From Phaeosaccion multiseriatum (taxonomy: Eukaryota; Ochrophyta, other classes): a DNA stretch of 64,000 nt. A program made the translations under genes and the position numbers. The first letter of the stretch is position 1. Every line of letters begins with the position of its first letter. The notes under the pieces are model-generated. The model was not told the origin of the DNA and searched no databases. It saw only the letters and a program-made list of their open reading frames with translations. Location of the stretch: contig OZ218951.1 in assembly GCA_965112735.1 (NCBI GenBank), positions 1,302,001 to 1,366,000 of the forward strand, written 5' to 3'. Positions 35,101 to 47,065 of the stretch are shown piece by piece.

Positions 35101-38100
35101 GGTGGTGGTGGTTTGGGCGGTTTGGGCGGCTTGGGGAGCTTGGCAGAGCTACTTTCCATGCCGGGAGGGCTTGAACTTGCCGCCGCGGGCCTAGGGGGAG
35201 GAGGAGGTGGTCTGGGGGTAGGACTGAGAGGACTTGTGGGTGGACTCCGGGCTGGGTCAAGTGCTCAACAAGGCTTCGGACAGGGAGGGTGGGCAGGGTC
35301 TTCTGTTGATGTAGTGGTGGGAGGAGACAGGGAAGGGGGGGCGACAGCAGCGGCAACAGCAGCACTGGGAGGAGGAGGAGGAGGAGGAGGAGGAGCAGGA
35401 GGAGCAGCAGCAGGAGAAGGCGAAAGTGGGGGAGGAGAAGAAGGTGGAGGTTCCGCTGCTGGCTTGAGGCCGGGCACAGTGCTGGCAGATCTCGGAGATG
35501 GCACCGTTGTCGTGAGATGGGACGATGACATCAGAGGCGAGGGGAGGGGGGGGCAGCAGGAGGACGGAGGAGGGAAGGAGATGGAAAGGGATGAAGGGCA
35601 GGAGGAGGACGAAGTGCCAGCCAGATTCGTGCTCCTGCCAATGCCCAGGCCGGTCGCTGGCGGTGGTCGTCCAGGGAGCGGCGCTGTGGGGGGCTTTGGA
35701 GGAAGAGGAGGAGCAGGAGGAGGAGGAGCGAGGGGGGCAACAGCAGCCCTGAGCAGCAGCAGAAGTAGTAGGGGAGGAGGGGAAGGGTCAAGAGGCGAAG
35801 ACGGGAGCGGCAGTACAACTGTTACTGGCTTGGCGGCTCGGGCGCGCCGATCCCTAGCGCGGACCCTAATGTCGTTGGGGCAGTCCGACGGCGGCGGAGG
35901 AGACAGCACTGATGACGAGGGCGACGACTCCAATGCCGCGGGGCGAAGGGGGAGGTTTTCTCTCGGTGGGGGCCGTAGTGGTAGTGGTGGCAGTGGTAGC
36001 TCTGGGCTGAGGCCCAGCCCATTTGCTCGAGATGCTCTCTCCGGGGGGGCAGCAGCAGCAGCTCTCCCACCGTGGGGTGCACCCGGGGGGGCACCCGAGG
36101 GGGCAGCAGCCGGGTCGAGAGCGTACATGCTAAACAAGCTTCTGCATCAGGCGCTGTGTAATGGCAGCCCGGCAATCGTACGCCAGGCCTTGGCGGATGG
36201 AGCGGACCCGAACGGCGCTGGGATGGCAGTGGACGGTCTGCCACCGCCCTTAGTGGTGGCTGTTTCTCACGGCACGCCCGAGACTGCCCTGGAGCTTGTT
36301 CGGGTGCTGCTCAAGGCGGGTGCAGATGCGTCGTCGGCGGCGGCCGCTCTTCCTCCCCAAGCAGAGACGGGCGACGAAGTGAAGGCAGCAGCAGCAGCAG
36401 CAGCAGGAGGAGGAAGAGGAGGAGGAGTGGGCGGGCAGGCGTTACGGGCTGTGGTGCAGAAGGAAAGTGGCTATGTTGACGTTGTGAAGGAACTATTGGC
36501 TGCGGGGGCTGACCCCAATGAAGTGGACGATACTGGCGCTAGTGCTCTAGGGATGTGCACAGACGAGGAGGTGTTGCTCCTTCTTACGGAGCACATTGAG
36601 AAGGAAGACGAGGACGTAGAAGGCAGTGGACGTGCAGCTGCTGCTGTAACGGAGGAAGGAATAGCTGGAGGAGGTGCCGCTACCCCTACTACTGACAAGA
36701 AGGCGGCTGCTGCCAATGAACAAGAGGAGGGCGATGGGGAGGAGAAGGAGCAACAGCAGCAGCAGGATTTGGTGAGACAGCAGCAGCAGCAGCAGGCGCT
36801 GGAAGTGGAAAGAGAGAGCAGGAAGGTGGAACTCCCTGCTCATCGCACAGAGCTGCTGAGAGCAATCACGTGCTGCCTGGCACAGAGCTTTATTCGCAAT
36901 GTTGGCACAGAGGGCATCGCCGCCCCGCGTCAAGTGCCGGCATCCCCCGCCCCCCCGGCCTCCTCCTCCACTGGCGGAGAGGCCACTGCGGGGGGGGGCA
37001 GCAGCAGCAGCAGCGGAAGTATCGGCAGTGCCACCAGAAGTAGTGGTGGCATCAGAACTACCACCACCACCACCAGCAGCAGCACCAGCACCAGCGGGGC
37101 TGGAGGAAGCGGCGGCGGTGCCAGTGGTATGAGCAGCAGGAGCAGCCCCGCTACGAGCAGCAGCAGGCTGGCAGCCGCAGTGATGGCTGCTCGATTCCCC
37201 CCAAGCGCTTCTTCCTCTTCCCCTTCCAGCCGACAGCCGGCTGTGTCAGCTGCTCAGGCCCTGGCAGTCGGCTGGCTGGCAGTGCTCGTCAAGTTGCTGA
37301 GGTCGGTGGAACCGGAGGAGGCGCTCGCTGCGCTGTCTGATTCGGCCACTCAGGACTCGCTTCTTGTAATGTGGGAACGGGTATTGGGAGGAGGAGGAGG
37401 AGGAGGAGGTGGTGGAGGGGGGGGGGGTAGCAGCAGCCGCAGTGGTAGCTTCAGTGGCAGCTTCAGTGGCAGTTTCAGTGGCAGCTTGAGCGGTAGCTTC
37501 AAGATGCCCCCGAGGAGTGGCGAGGGGGAAGCAGTGTCAACAGGACCAGCAAGAGGGGCAGCGACGGGGAACAGGGCCAGTCCCGGGGTGGTGAGTAGAG
37601 CCCTTGCTTTGCTGGCAGAGGTGCTCCAGCGGTGCCCTTCCGAGTACGTTACACCCTTGCAGCGGAGAGGCGTTTTCAAGGGGGTGCAACAGATTGCGGC
37701 GGCGAGTGAGTCCACGACGCCCGCTCCAGCTGCCGCCGCGGCATCGGCTGCTGCTGCTTCTCCTGCTGTATCACCAACTGCTGCTGTTGTTCCTACTTCT
37801 GAGCGCACCCTCACCGCCGGTGCGTGTACATCGTCGTCAGTTATGGGAGTAGCAGCGGAGGCCCATCGCGTGGTGTCTCTGTTTGAGGCCCAGCTGCTGC
37901 TCGGGGACCATGGCGGCGGGGGAGGGGCCAGCGAGCAGTCTCGGCGACTTAGGTGTGTGGCCTCCTTGCTCGAAGAGGCAGAAGGGGACCTCAGGGCTCT
38001 AACGAAGAAGGCAAGGAAAAGGAGAAGGAAGGACGAGAAGACGGGTGGTGGCAGAGATGGAGCCATCTGTGATGGTGTGCTGCAGGTGGGCCGGGACGAG

Positions 38101-39115
38101 GCCTTGAAGGTGGAGGATAAGGTCCGACGGGCCATGAGGACTTTTCAGGAGCTGCTGGACGGTAAGCTCGGAGTCACGCCCTTCGAGGCACTCGAGTCTG
38201 GCGTCTTGCAGCCCCTGCAGCATGTGCTTATCACGCTGGAGTGGCAGCAGCAGCGGCAGCAGCAGTTGGTGATGCAGCAGCAGCAGCGCGGACTCCTTGT
38301 TAGTGTGCTGGTACCCATGCCACTGGTGATGGCTCGCTTAGAGCGGACAGTCACGAGGGCGATGTTTGGGGGAAATGAAGCAGCAGATGCCGAAGAAGAA
38401 GACGCAGTACGTGAAGGAAGCGGAGCAAGCGGCGAAGAAGAGAGCAAAGGAGGGGGCAGGGATGATGATGATGCGCGTGGTGGAAATGAAGAAGGCGACG
38501 GCGACGAGCAGGAGGAGAAACAAGGGGCGGCCACATACGACTCGCTGGTGCGCCTACTCCACGGGGTGCTCGATGCAGAGACGCTCCGTCTCAAAGCAGC
38601 GGCTGCCAACTCGGAGACGCTCACCGCCCTCGGCTTTGGGGCAGGAGGAGGAGGTGGAGCAGGCAGAGGTGGAGGTCGTGGAGGAGGAGGGGGAGACTCG
38701 GGCGCGGGTTCGAATAGCCTCAATACTGCTCTGGAGGCACTGTCTACTCCTGTCGCTCTTCAGCTTCGACCCTCTCACCAGGCATATGCGGCCCTTCGGC
38801 CCACCAAGGACATTGAAGGGGGCAGCGGCAGAACCGCAGATGGCGGTCGAAATAACAGTGTCGTCGTTGCGGTACAACCACTTGCTCGACTCAAGCAGCT
38901 CCGTGCCTTTGTGGTGCGATCGGCGCACATCTCCCACCCGGCTTACATGCACTACTGCAGGGCGCTCGTAGGTGGACTCATTGCGGTCAAGAGCTGGCCA
39001 CAGGACCCCACCGCTCCGGCCTCTTCCTACGGGCAGCAAGAGGGTGGAGGTGGGGGAGGAGGACCTCAGGGAGGAACGTGGGCTGCAGGGCCAAGTAGGC
39101 GTCATCAGCGCTTCT

Positions 39116-39150
<35 letters not shown>

Positions 39151-41076
39151 GGGAGGGGGGTGGAAGAGGACGGGCAGCAGCAGCGAGGTACGCAGAGGCA
39201 CGTTCAAACACAGCGTGGGAACCTTCTTTTGGGTCCCGGGGGCGGCTCCGGCTCGCCTCAGATGCTTGCTGTGTACCACGTGGTTGGGTTCGATCACGTT
39301 ACGGGCTCACACCTCCTGCAAGAGGCTCTGCAAGGGATGGCAGTGGATGGGAAGGCCATAGGTGGGACTCTTGGGGACAACAAGTGGGGAGGGACGGAGT
39401 TCCGTCAAGTGGTGCTTGCGGAGTGTGAGTATCGGCTCATCAGGCCGGGGAAGGGCCAAGGCTTGCCTCCGTTGCGGATGAAGACGAAGGAAGCCTACCA
39501 ACATCCTACCGGGAGCAGCAAGAGCGGCTCAGAGATGCAAGGACAAGAACAACAGGAGAAGGGGAAAGGGAAGGGCGGGGGGGTGACCGGGGATGACAAG
39601 GAGAAGAAAGAGGCCCCCCACAGCGGTACAGACGATGGACAAGGGGAGAGCGAACCAGTCTTGGAGGCTGCTTCTCGTTCCCAAGAATTAGCATCCGCAA
39701 AGGCGAGCGTGCTGTCTTGGTCTGCACCGCCATGGACTCCTTCTTTCTCTGCCGGAGATGGCCTACACGACTCCGGGTTAGCGCCGGATTCAGTTTTGGA
39801 TGGGCACGGTGGGGAGGAGGAGGAGGAGGAGGGGGAGGGGGAGGGGGAGGGGGGGGGGCGCCCTTCTGTCGGGCGATCCCAGTCATTGGGCAGCACGGAA
39901 TCACGGCAGCAACGGCGATACCGCCCCTTCTTGAACAAGGCATCCTCGGCCCGGCAACAGGTAGGGGACGCTCCCGTAGAAGAGCGATGCGCATGCTGTG
40001 GGCCTTATTTTGTTGCTTGGCTCCCTCTCATTCTCATTCTGACTGTGTCTCCTCCCGTGTGTGTATATGCGTCATTCTCTCTCTCTCTGTGTGCGTGTGC
40101 CCAGGCGAGTCGTTTGAAGGACGACGTCCTAGTTTCGTCGTCGCACGCCCGTGAGCAAGCCAACAAGGCCAGGCAACACGCTAGCAAGCTCCTCATGGGG
40201 GTTCTGCAAAACAGAGACGGAAGCAGCTCTCCCTCCACGCGGAAGACAGCTGCTAGAGGGCAGGGGCAAGGGCGAGGCCAGGCTTGGGAGGAGGAAGGCG
40301 CTGCTGCTGCTCTTGCACCGGGTGTGCTAGTTGAGGTGAAGGAGGCACAGTTGCCGTCTGCCAGCGACGGGGCGGGGACGAAGGAAGGGCAAGCCAGCAG
40401 CAGCAAAAGATCAGCTGCCACGTGGCTGGTTGGTAGGATCTCGCAGGTGCTACCAGGGGGGGTGGAGACACAAGGCGGAGGAGGAGGAGGAGGGCAGGGC
40501 GGCTTGAAGAAGAAGCCGCTCTCTCCCTTCCCATCCATCGCAGCCGTGGCCGCCGCAGCCGAAGCAGCCCAAGCAGAAGGCCAAGAGGCGACGGATACGT
40601 GTTACGTGGTGACCATGGAGGATGAAGGCAAGACAGGCCAGGTCTTGACGGTTCCTACCGAGCGGTTGAGGCTGTACACCGGCCCAAGTATGGGCAGTTT
40701 GGTGCGGGTGAAGGCGAAGGAGGGGGCGGGCGTGGCGGCGGCGTCCGCTGCTCTCGCTTCATGTCCCTCTGTCTCCGTCGGCAGTGGCAGTGGCGGTCTG
40801 TCTGCTGCTGCTCTTTCTTTCACTCCGCAGGCGGAAGGAGCGCCTGGACCCACATCTGCTTGTGCTTCTGCCGGGGCCCAACCCGCTCGGGCTTGGGCTG
40901 CCGCTTCTTCTGCTGGGGCCCAACATGCACCGGCAGACAACAGCAGTGTTGATGCCGGGGACAAGGCTAACGCCAACACAGAACAAGACGCAGCGCAGGC
41001 TGTGGGAGGAGGAGTATCAAAAGAGAAGAAGGCCAGCGATGGAGCAGAGCAGGCAGATGGTTCTGCTGTATCACCA

Positions 41077-41118
<42 letters not shown>

Positions 41119-41489
41119 TCCTCCCCACCGCCCGCTGCAGACGACAACGGCATAGCTACTCCTCTCCTCCGACGGGGGAGAATTGTGGCGGTGCACGAGA
41201 CGTCGAGTGGTAACAGTGGCTCGAGAATAATGAGCGCCGATATCGAGTTCGAGGACGGGTCACAAGAGACAGTCGCAGAGGACAGTCTTGTTGGGCTGCC
41301 TGCAGGCTTCGGCTTGGGCTCGACCTCCAGGGGGGCAATGGAGACCCTTTCGCAGTCATTGTCTTCACCGGGCGGGGCACGAGGGGGAGCAGGAGGAGGA
41401 AACGGAGGAGGAGGACGAGAGCGGACGGTGGAGACCTCATCACCTCGGCACCGCTTTAGCATGGGCTCCCCGTCGGCAGCGGCGGGTGC

Positions 41490-41521
<32 letters not shown>

Positions 41522-44500
41522 CGGCAGGATCAGCTCACTCGCGCAGTAAGCAGGGCAGCAGCCGACGGGTATGGGTGGAGCACATCGAGGAGGGGTTGGC
41601 TGGGGACGAGGAGGAGCACATGGCAGCCGATGGAAAGTGCGCCGCCGGTGCAAGCCCTCGACCGACGCTGTGGCGACCGGCCACGGTGCTGGGAGTGGAG
41701 CGGGGGGGGAGCAGCGGGCGGAGGAGGACGTTGAATGCCCAACGCCTGTACCACTTGTGTGTGATGGTGGAAGACTTTGAGTTCACGAAGGAGGAGGGGG
41801 ATGATGGCGATGGTGGTGAGGCGGACCCACCCGGCGTCGACAGCAGCAGTGGCTATCCGGTGCGCGAGGTGAGTGAGCGGACCATCATCTTTGGGAATGA
41901 GATGCGGGGTGTGCTGGACTTTCCCACTACCGGCGGTGGCCGCGGTAGCAGTAGCAGCACCGCCAGCGGTAGCAGCGGTAGATTAGGGCTTGGAGGGGGG
42001 ACTTCTGGCGCTGCTTCTGCGTCTCTGATGTCTTCGTTGTCTTCGGGGGCATCATCTTCGTCGTCGTCATCATCATCCTCCGGGGTAGTTGGTGGTTCAG
42101 CAGCTTCAGCCTCAGCCTCCTCATCGGGCGTTGCTGGTCGGCAGAGACAGAGACGGCTACAAGGGGGGGGGAGGAGGAGGAGGAGGAAGCTCTTTCTCTC
42201 TGTCCCGATCACCATCGTCCAATGTGACAGCCGCGCAGAAGCAAGCGGACGCCTCCTCTCCGCGGGCATCAACTCGTGCAAGGATCAAGAGCTCGATGAT
42301 GGGGGTGCTCTCTCGCAGAAGGAGCGGTAGCATTGGAGGAGGGTCACCAGCAAAGTCAGGGGTGTCATCCTCATCAGCAGCAGGTGCGGCAGGTGTTGAT
42401 ACAGCGGCAGCAGCAGCAACGGCGACCGCAGAGAAGAAGGCTGGGGGGGTGCGAGGGAGGGAGGAGGGTAGCGCCCGTCTCTCCCGGCGGTTGGATCTGA
42501 TTCAACCCGAGCCTCTGACGCCACACAGCTGGCTGAGGTACCGCGTCAAGAGAGGAGGTCCCCTCGGCTTCTTACCAAGCCTGCTCTCTCCCACTAGCAC
42601 CACCACCTCCAGCAGCACAGTGAGTAGTACAGCGACAACAACCACGACCACGGCAAGAGTTAGCGGTCGGAGGGAAAGCTGGAAGAAGGATGGTTTGGGA
42701 GGGGGTAAGGGCAGATTGGGTCTGCGAAAACATCTCAGGGTGGGGGGAGGAGGAGGAAGAGGAGGAGACACAGGTCTGGGGGAGTTTGAGGAAGCCGAAC
42801 GAGACAGAGAGGGGGAGGAGGAGGAGGAGGAGGAGGAGGAGGAGGAATGGGAGGAGGGAGAAGGAGGGGGAGAGGAGGACGAAAAGGAAGATGATGATGA
42901 GGACGAGGACGAGGAGGAAGAGAGCGAGGAAGAGGAAGAGGAGGAGGAGGATGAGGATGAAGGATATATAGAGGAGAAGAATGACGGGGGTGGGTACGAC
43001 GGATTTGAGCTTGTCAACGACGGACAGGAAGAGGAGGAAGAGGAGGATGCTGAGATGAACGAAGAGGACGAGGAGGAGATGGGCCTGGAGGGTGGCAAAG
43101 AGGAGGAGGAGGAGGACGAGAAGGCAGCGGGCAGTCAGGCGACTGAGACACCGCCGGACGGGAAGGAACCTCCTGCTGACACGTCACCAGCCGGAGGGGA
43201 TGCACGACCACCGCAGGGCTCGGCAAAGACGTTCCTGGACCCAGAGTTGTCGCCGTCTGCAGCAAGATCAATGCGGAGTAGACGAGGGGCCGCCAGAACA
43301 GCAGCGGCTGTTGGTGATACGACAGCAAACCAGGAGGGGCCTGTCTTGGTGGTGGATGACGAGGGCGTGATGGCGCGGGAAGGTTGGCTCCACCCTCCGA
43401 TGTTGCAGCTGAAGCTGTCGACAGCAGGTCCTGACCCTCCTCCTCCTCGGACACGTGCAGATTCCGGCGGGGGTGCCCTCGCTCATCATCATCATTATCA
43501 GCAGCAGCAGCAAGTGGAGGAGGAGAATGACGGCGGCTGGCCTGTATTGCAGGAAGACGACACGGTACTGCATTGCATAACCAGGCTCCTGGCCAGTGCG
43601 AATGCGGCTCAGCAGCGGCAGAAGGAGCAGCGGGAGGAAGCTGCTGCTGAGGCCGAGGCAGGCGACGGGGCGGGAGGGGCAGCAGGGGTGGGTGGGGGGC
43701 GGCGTAGATTTCAAGGATTTGCCACCACCCGCGCGCTGCTTTTGAATGCGAGGAGGGGCTTCTTTGGCGACACAGGAGAGCACCAAGTGCTGTACTTCCG
43801 AGTGGAATTGGACTCCTCGGAGGGGAGTGGGGCAGACCTGATGGGCTCGGTAGGGAGGGCAAGCGGTGACGGAGGCGGACACACTACTGCTGCTGAGGCG
43901 AGTCTGGTGAGAGGGAGAGGGCGAGGAGGAGGAGGGGGAGGAAGAGGAGTGGTTTCTGCAGCAATGTGGGGAAGGGTGCACTTGCCATCTGTGAATAGCC
44001 TCGTGCAGCTCTCTCCCCGACTGGCGGACTCGCTACTGCTCTCGAGGGCCGTGAAAGGGCTGCTGGGAGGAGTCAGGAGCTCTAACGAAGAAGAAGTGCC
44101 AGGAGGAGGTGGTGTCAGTGATGTGGGCGTGAGGAGGAGGGCGTGGGACGACGCCAACCCGCCCCATTGGGTCAATGGAGCCCTTTCAGACGTGTTCGGT
44201 AACGCCATTTCGGACGTGCTTGCGGTGACGGCGGACTCGTTGCCCGCTTGGGTGGACGCGCTGGCCATGTGCGGCTTTGCCTTTCTCTTGCCCTTTGAGC
44301 TTCGCCTGCGCTACTTTTACAGCACCGCCTTTGGCGTGAGTCGTAGCGTGTCCTGGTTGCAGCAGCACCAGGCCAGGCTGCAGGAGCAGCAGTTGCAACA
44401 GCAGCAGCAGGGAGGGGGCGGAGGCTCCTCGGCCTCTGCTGCGGCCGCGGGACGGAGCCCTCGTCCCCAGGGGGGTGCCGGGGGAAGGAACGCTCGAGCT

Positions 44501-45441
44501 GGCCCGGCCCCTCCTCGAAAGGAGATTGTGACGGTACGTTCGTGTGTGCGTGCGTGTGCGTGTTTCCGTGTGTACGTGTGTGTGTGTGTGAAGCTGCTCT
44601 TCCCTGTTCTCCCCCCCTCCGCCCCTCTTTCCCCCGACACCCGCCGCTCCCTTTGTGACCCCGCTTCACACCCGTTGGCACTGCCTTGGGGGGGAGGAGA
44701 AGGGTCAGGGGGGCATGGGGGAGGACCTAACTTGATTGTTGAAGCGACCCACCACCACGACGTTTCTTCCGTCTGCTGCGCCGCCATAGCTTACTCCCCC
44801 CCTTCCCCTCTCCCCTCCTGTGATATACCCCCCTTGTATATTATATTTACACATCATGTTACATGATGATCGAACCAACCAACCAACCAACCAACCAACC
44901 AACGAACGAACGAACGAACACGATTGATTGCACGAAACAGGTGTCTCGCGACCACTTGCTCGAGCACGCCGAGCAAATCATGCACGCATACCGCTCCTCC
45001 AAGGCTGTTGTGGACTTTCGGTTCCACGGGGAGAAGGGGCTGGGGGCAGGCGTCACGGCGTCCTTCTACACGGCGGTGGCTGCCGAGTTGTACCGCCGAA
45101 GCGCCAACTGTGTTTGCCCCATGTGGGTGGACGAAGACCGTACCAAGGACCCGGAGGCCTTCCTTGCGCATCCCGTAGGCCTCTTTCCCCGCCCGGTCAT
45201 GGTGGTGTTACGCGACCAGGGTAGCCTGCTTGCAGGGCTAACAGGTGACGGGAGTGGTGGTGGTGGTGGTGGTGGCGGTGGGGTGTGTGGCTCTTCCTCT
45301 TGCTCCTCTGAGGAGCCGTTGGCGGTTCTGGCGCGCTTTCGTTTCCTGGGAAGGCTGGCAGGGAGGACTCTCCTGGATGGACAGGTACGAAACGGCCGAA
45401 ACGGCACAAGCAGAGCAGAGACATGTCCATCGGGGCTTTCC

Positions 45442-45476
<35 letters not shown>

Positions 45477-46700
45477 GTGGCTTTGCTTTCGTGGACGTGG
45501 CACCAAAGGGAGAGCTCTCCTGTCGACGTTGGTGGTATGCCCGCACATGTGCCTTTCTCTGATGTGTGTGTATATGTGTGGATGTGTATGTTTGCTTTGC
45601 TTTTCCCTTTTCCTTCTCTTTATGTAACCCTCCCTCCCCTGCCCTGCGATGCACAGGTGCTCCCTCTTCCCCTCTGTTTGGACTTCTTTGCCGTCGTCCT
45701 TCGCGTGGTGCGAGAGGATTTGCAGCAAGAGGCCATGGGTTGCCATCTGGAGGAGGAGGGGGAGGAGGAAGAGGAGGGGGAGGAGGGGGAGGAAAAAGAC
45801 GAGAGCGACGCCAGAGAGGGCAGTAGCAGCGGCAGCAGCAGTTGCAGAAAGGAGGCCTCAGACATGCCTTCTTTCGCCCACACGCTAGCGAAGGAGAGCT
45901 CAAGCTGGCTTCTGACCCCTGCCGACATGCCGAGGCTTTTCCTGCAGCCAGGACAACTCATGCTGGACCTGACCACGGCCTTGACGCAAGCAGGATCAGA
46001 AGGGAGGACCGCAAGCATGCAAGGCATGCCCCTGGAGGAGTGGTTGGAGGCCGCGTGCATCTCCATGGTCGACCCGCTGTCTGGGGTGTCATTGGGAGGG
46101 GAAGAGGACCCGTCGGGGGAGGACCCAGCAACCGTGGACATGGGCAATGTGGAGAGGTATGTGAGGAAGGTGCTTTCTTGTTGGCTTGGCGACGGAGTTC
46201 GAGCGGCGGTCACCTCCTTCCTGCAAGGGTGCGGGGAGGTGTTTCCGGTGCACAAGCTTGCGGCCTTCTCCTCGGCTGAGCTCAGGGCACAGCTTTGCGG
46301 AGAGGAGGTGGAGGAGTGGGACGAGGAGGAGCTTCACACGTTGGTGATACCCGGCGCCGGTTACACGCGCAACAGCGACCCTTACCGAGCTCTCCTCGCT
46401 TACCTTGCCCGCACCACAGCGGCGCAGAAGAAGGAGTTCCTGGCCTTTGTGTTGGGCTGTCCTCACCTGCCTCCGGGCGGGCTGGGAGCACTGAGCCCGC
46501 CTCTGGAAGTGAGTCGAAAGCTCACCTCTCCGCCGAGAGGAGGGGCGGCCTTTGCCGGACAGGAGGATGTGGACAGAGACTTGCCCTTTGCGCGCACGTG
46601 TACGCACACGCTGCACCTGCCGCCTTACACATCAGACTCGCTCCTGGTGCAGAGGTTGGAATTCGCCATGGGCAACAGCCAATGCATCGACAGAGAGTAG
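32168..46700 (+). CDS. Giant HECT-type E3 ubiquitin ligase with RanBP2 zinc fingers, MIB/HERC2-like and ankyrin domains
   Basis: Exons are 32168-32602, 32906-33142, 33412-39960, 40105-44533, 44941-45384 and 45657-46700, about 4,370 residues. Two RanBP2-type zinc fingers lie at residues 30-49 (WSCSVCTYLNTPSLVSCEMC) and 85-104 (WICKACTMQNVAGSCQCYMC), a ubiquitin-binding fold. GLRPGTVLADLGDGTVVVRW near residue 908 resembles a MIB/HERC2 domain. Ankyrin-like repeats lie near 1127-1290 (VVKELLAAGADPNEVDDTGA). The C-terminus is a HECT domain of UPL3/UFD4/TRIP12 style: VSRDHLLEHAEQIMHAYRSS, HLPPGGLGALSPPLEV and the catalytic cysteine in FARTCTHTLHLPPYTSD (codon 46599-46601). Most of the rest is Gly/Ser/Gln/Glu-rich linker. 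The 144-nt intron 39961-40104 has no stop and keeps frame if retained. Exon 40105-44533 carries one base too many; the frame shift lies near 42089-42330. Confidence 0.9.
39961..40104 (+). other. In-frame, stop-free intron (candidate retained intron)
   Basis: GTAGGG donor and GTGCCCAG acceptor delimit 144 nt. Read through, it would add 48 residues including a hydrophobic stretch (YFVAWLPLILILTVSPPVCV) foreign to the surrounding linker, so splicing is the better call. Confidence 0.6.
44876..44922 (+). repeat. (CCAA)n/(CGAA)n array near a HECT acceptor
   Basis: AACCAACCAACC followed by AACGAACGAACG units just before the exon at 44941. Confidence 0.9.
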
Positions 46701-47065
46701 GGGTTTGCTATGTCTTGAGTAGTGAGAGGGGTAGTGGGACTCGGAGGGAGGAGGCGGGGAGAGAGAGAAGAGGGAGAGAGAGAGAGAGTGGAGAGGTTGC
46801 GACGTACGTACTTTCACAACTTATGTGTCGTAGCCCATATCGTCTTTGTTCAACTGGACATAGAGAAAAAGAAAATGCATGTAAACAGTGTGCACATCCC
46901 GTTCGTCTTGTCACAAGGTCGTCAAATCTCGGTCAAACTGAATCTCGTCACCTTCTCCCAACTACTAGAGCTCATCAGCTTCGTGAAACTCGGCTTGCAG
47001 TCCAAAATGTAGTGGATGGCACCTGAGGGCCTGAGCCCTTTCGCCCTCTTCTTCAATCCTCCATG
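46701..47065. other. Convergent 3' ends
   Basis: 365 bp between the stop codons of the HECT ligase and the megasynthase. A (GA)n run lies at 46750-46790. No AATAAA for either strand is obvious. Confidence 0.5.

Noticed and set aside
46337-46352. Another copy of the dispersed TTGGTGATAC motif
   Set aside because: It encodes a conserved part of the HECT domain (HTLVIPGAGY) and lacks the CAG flanks, so it is probably coincidence.
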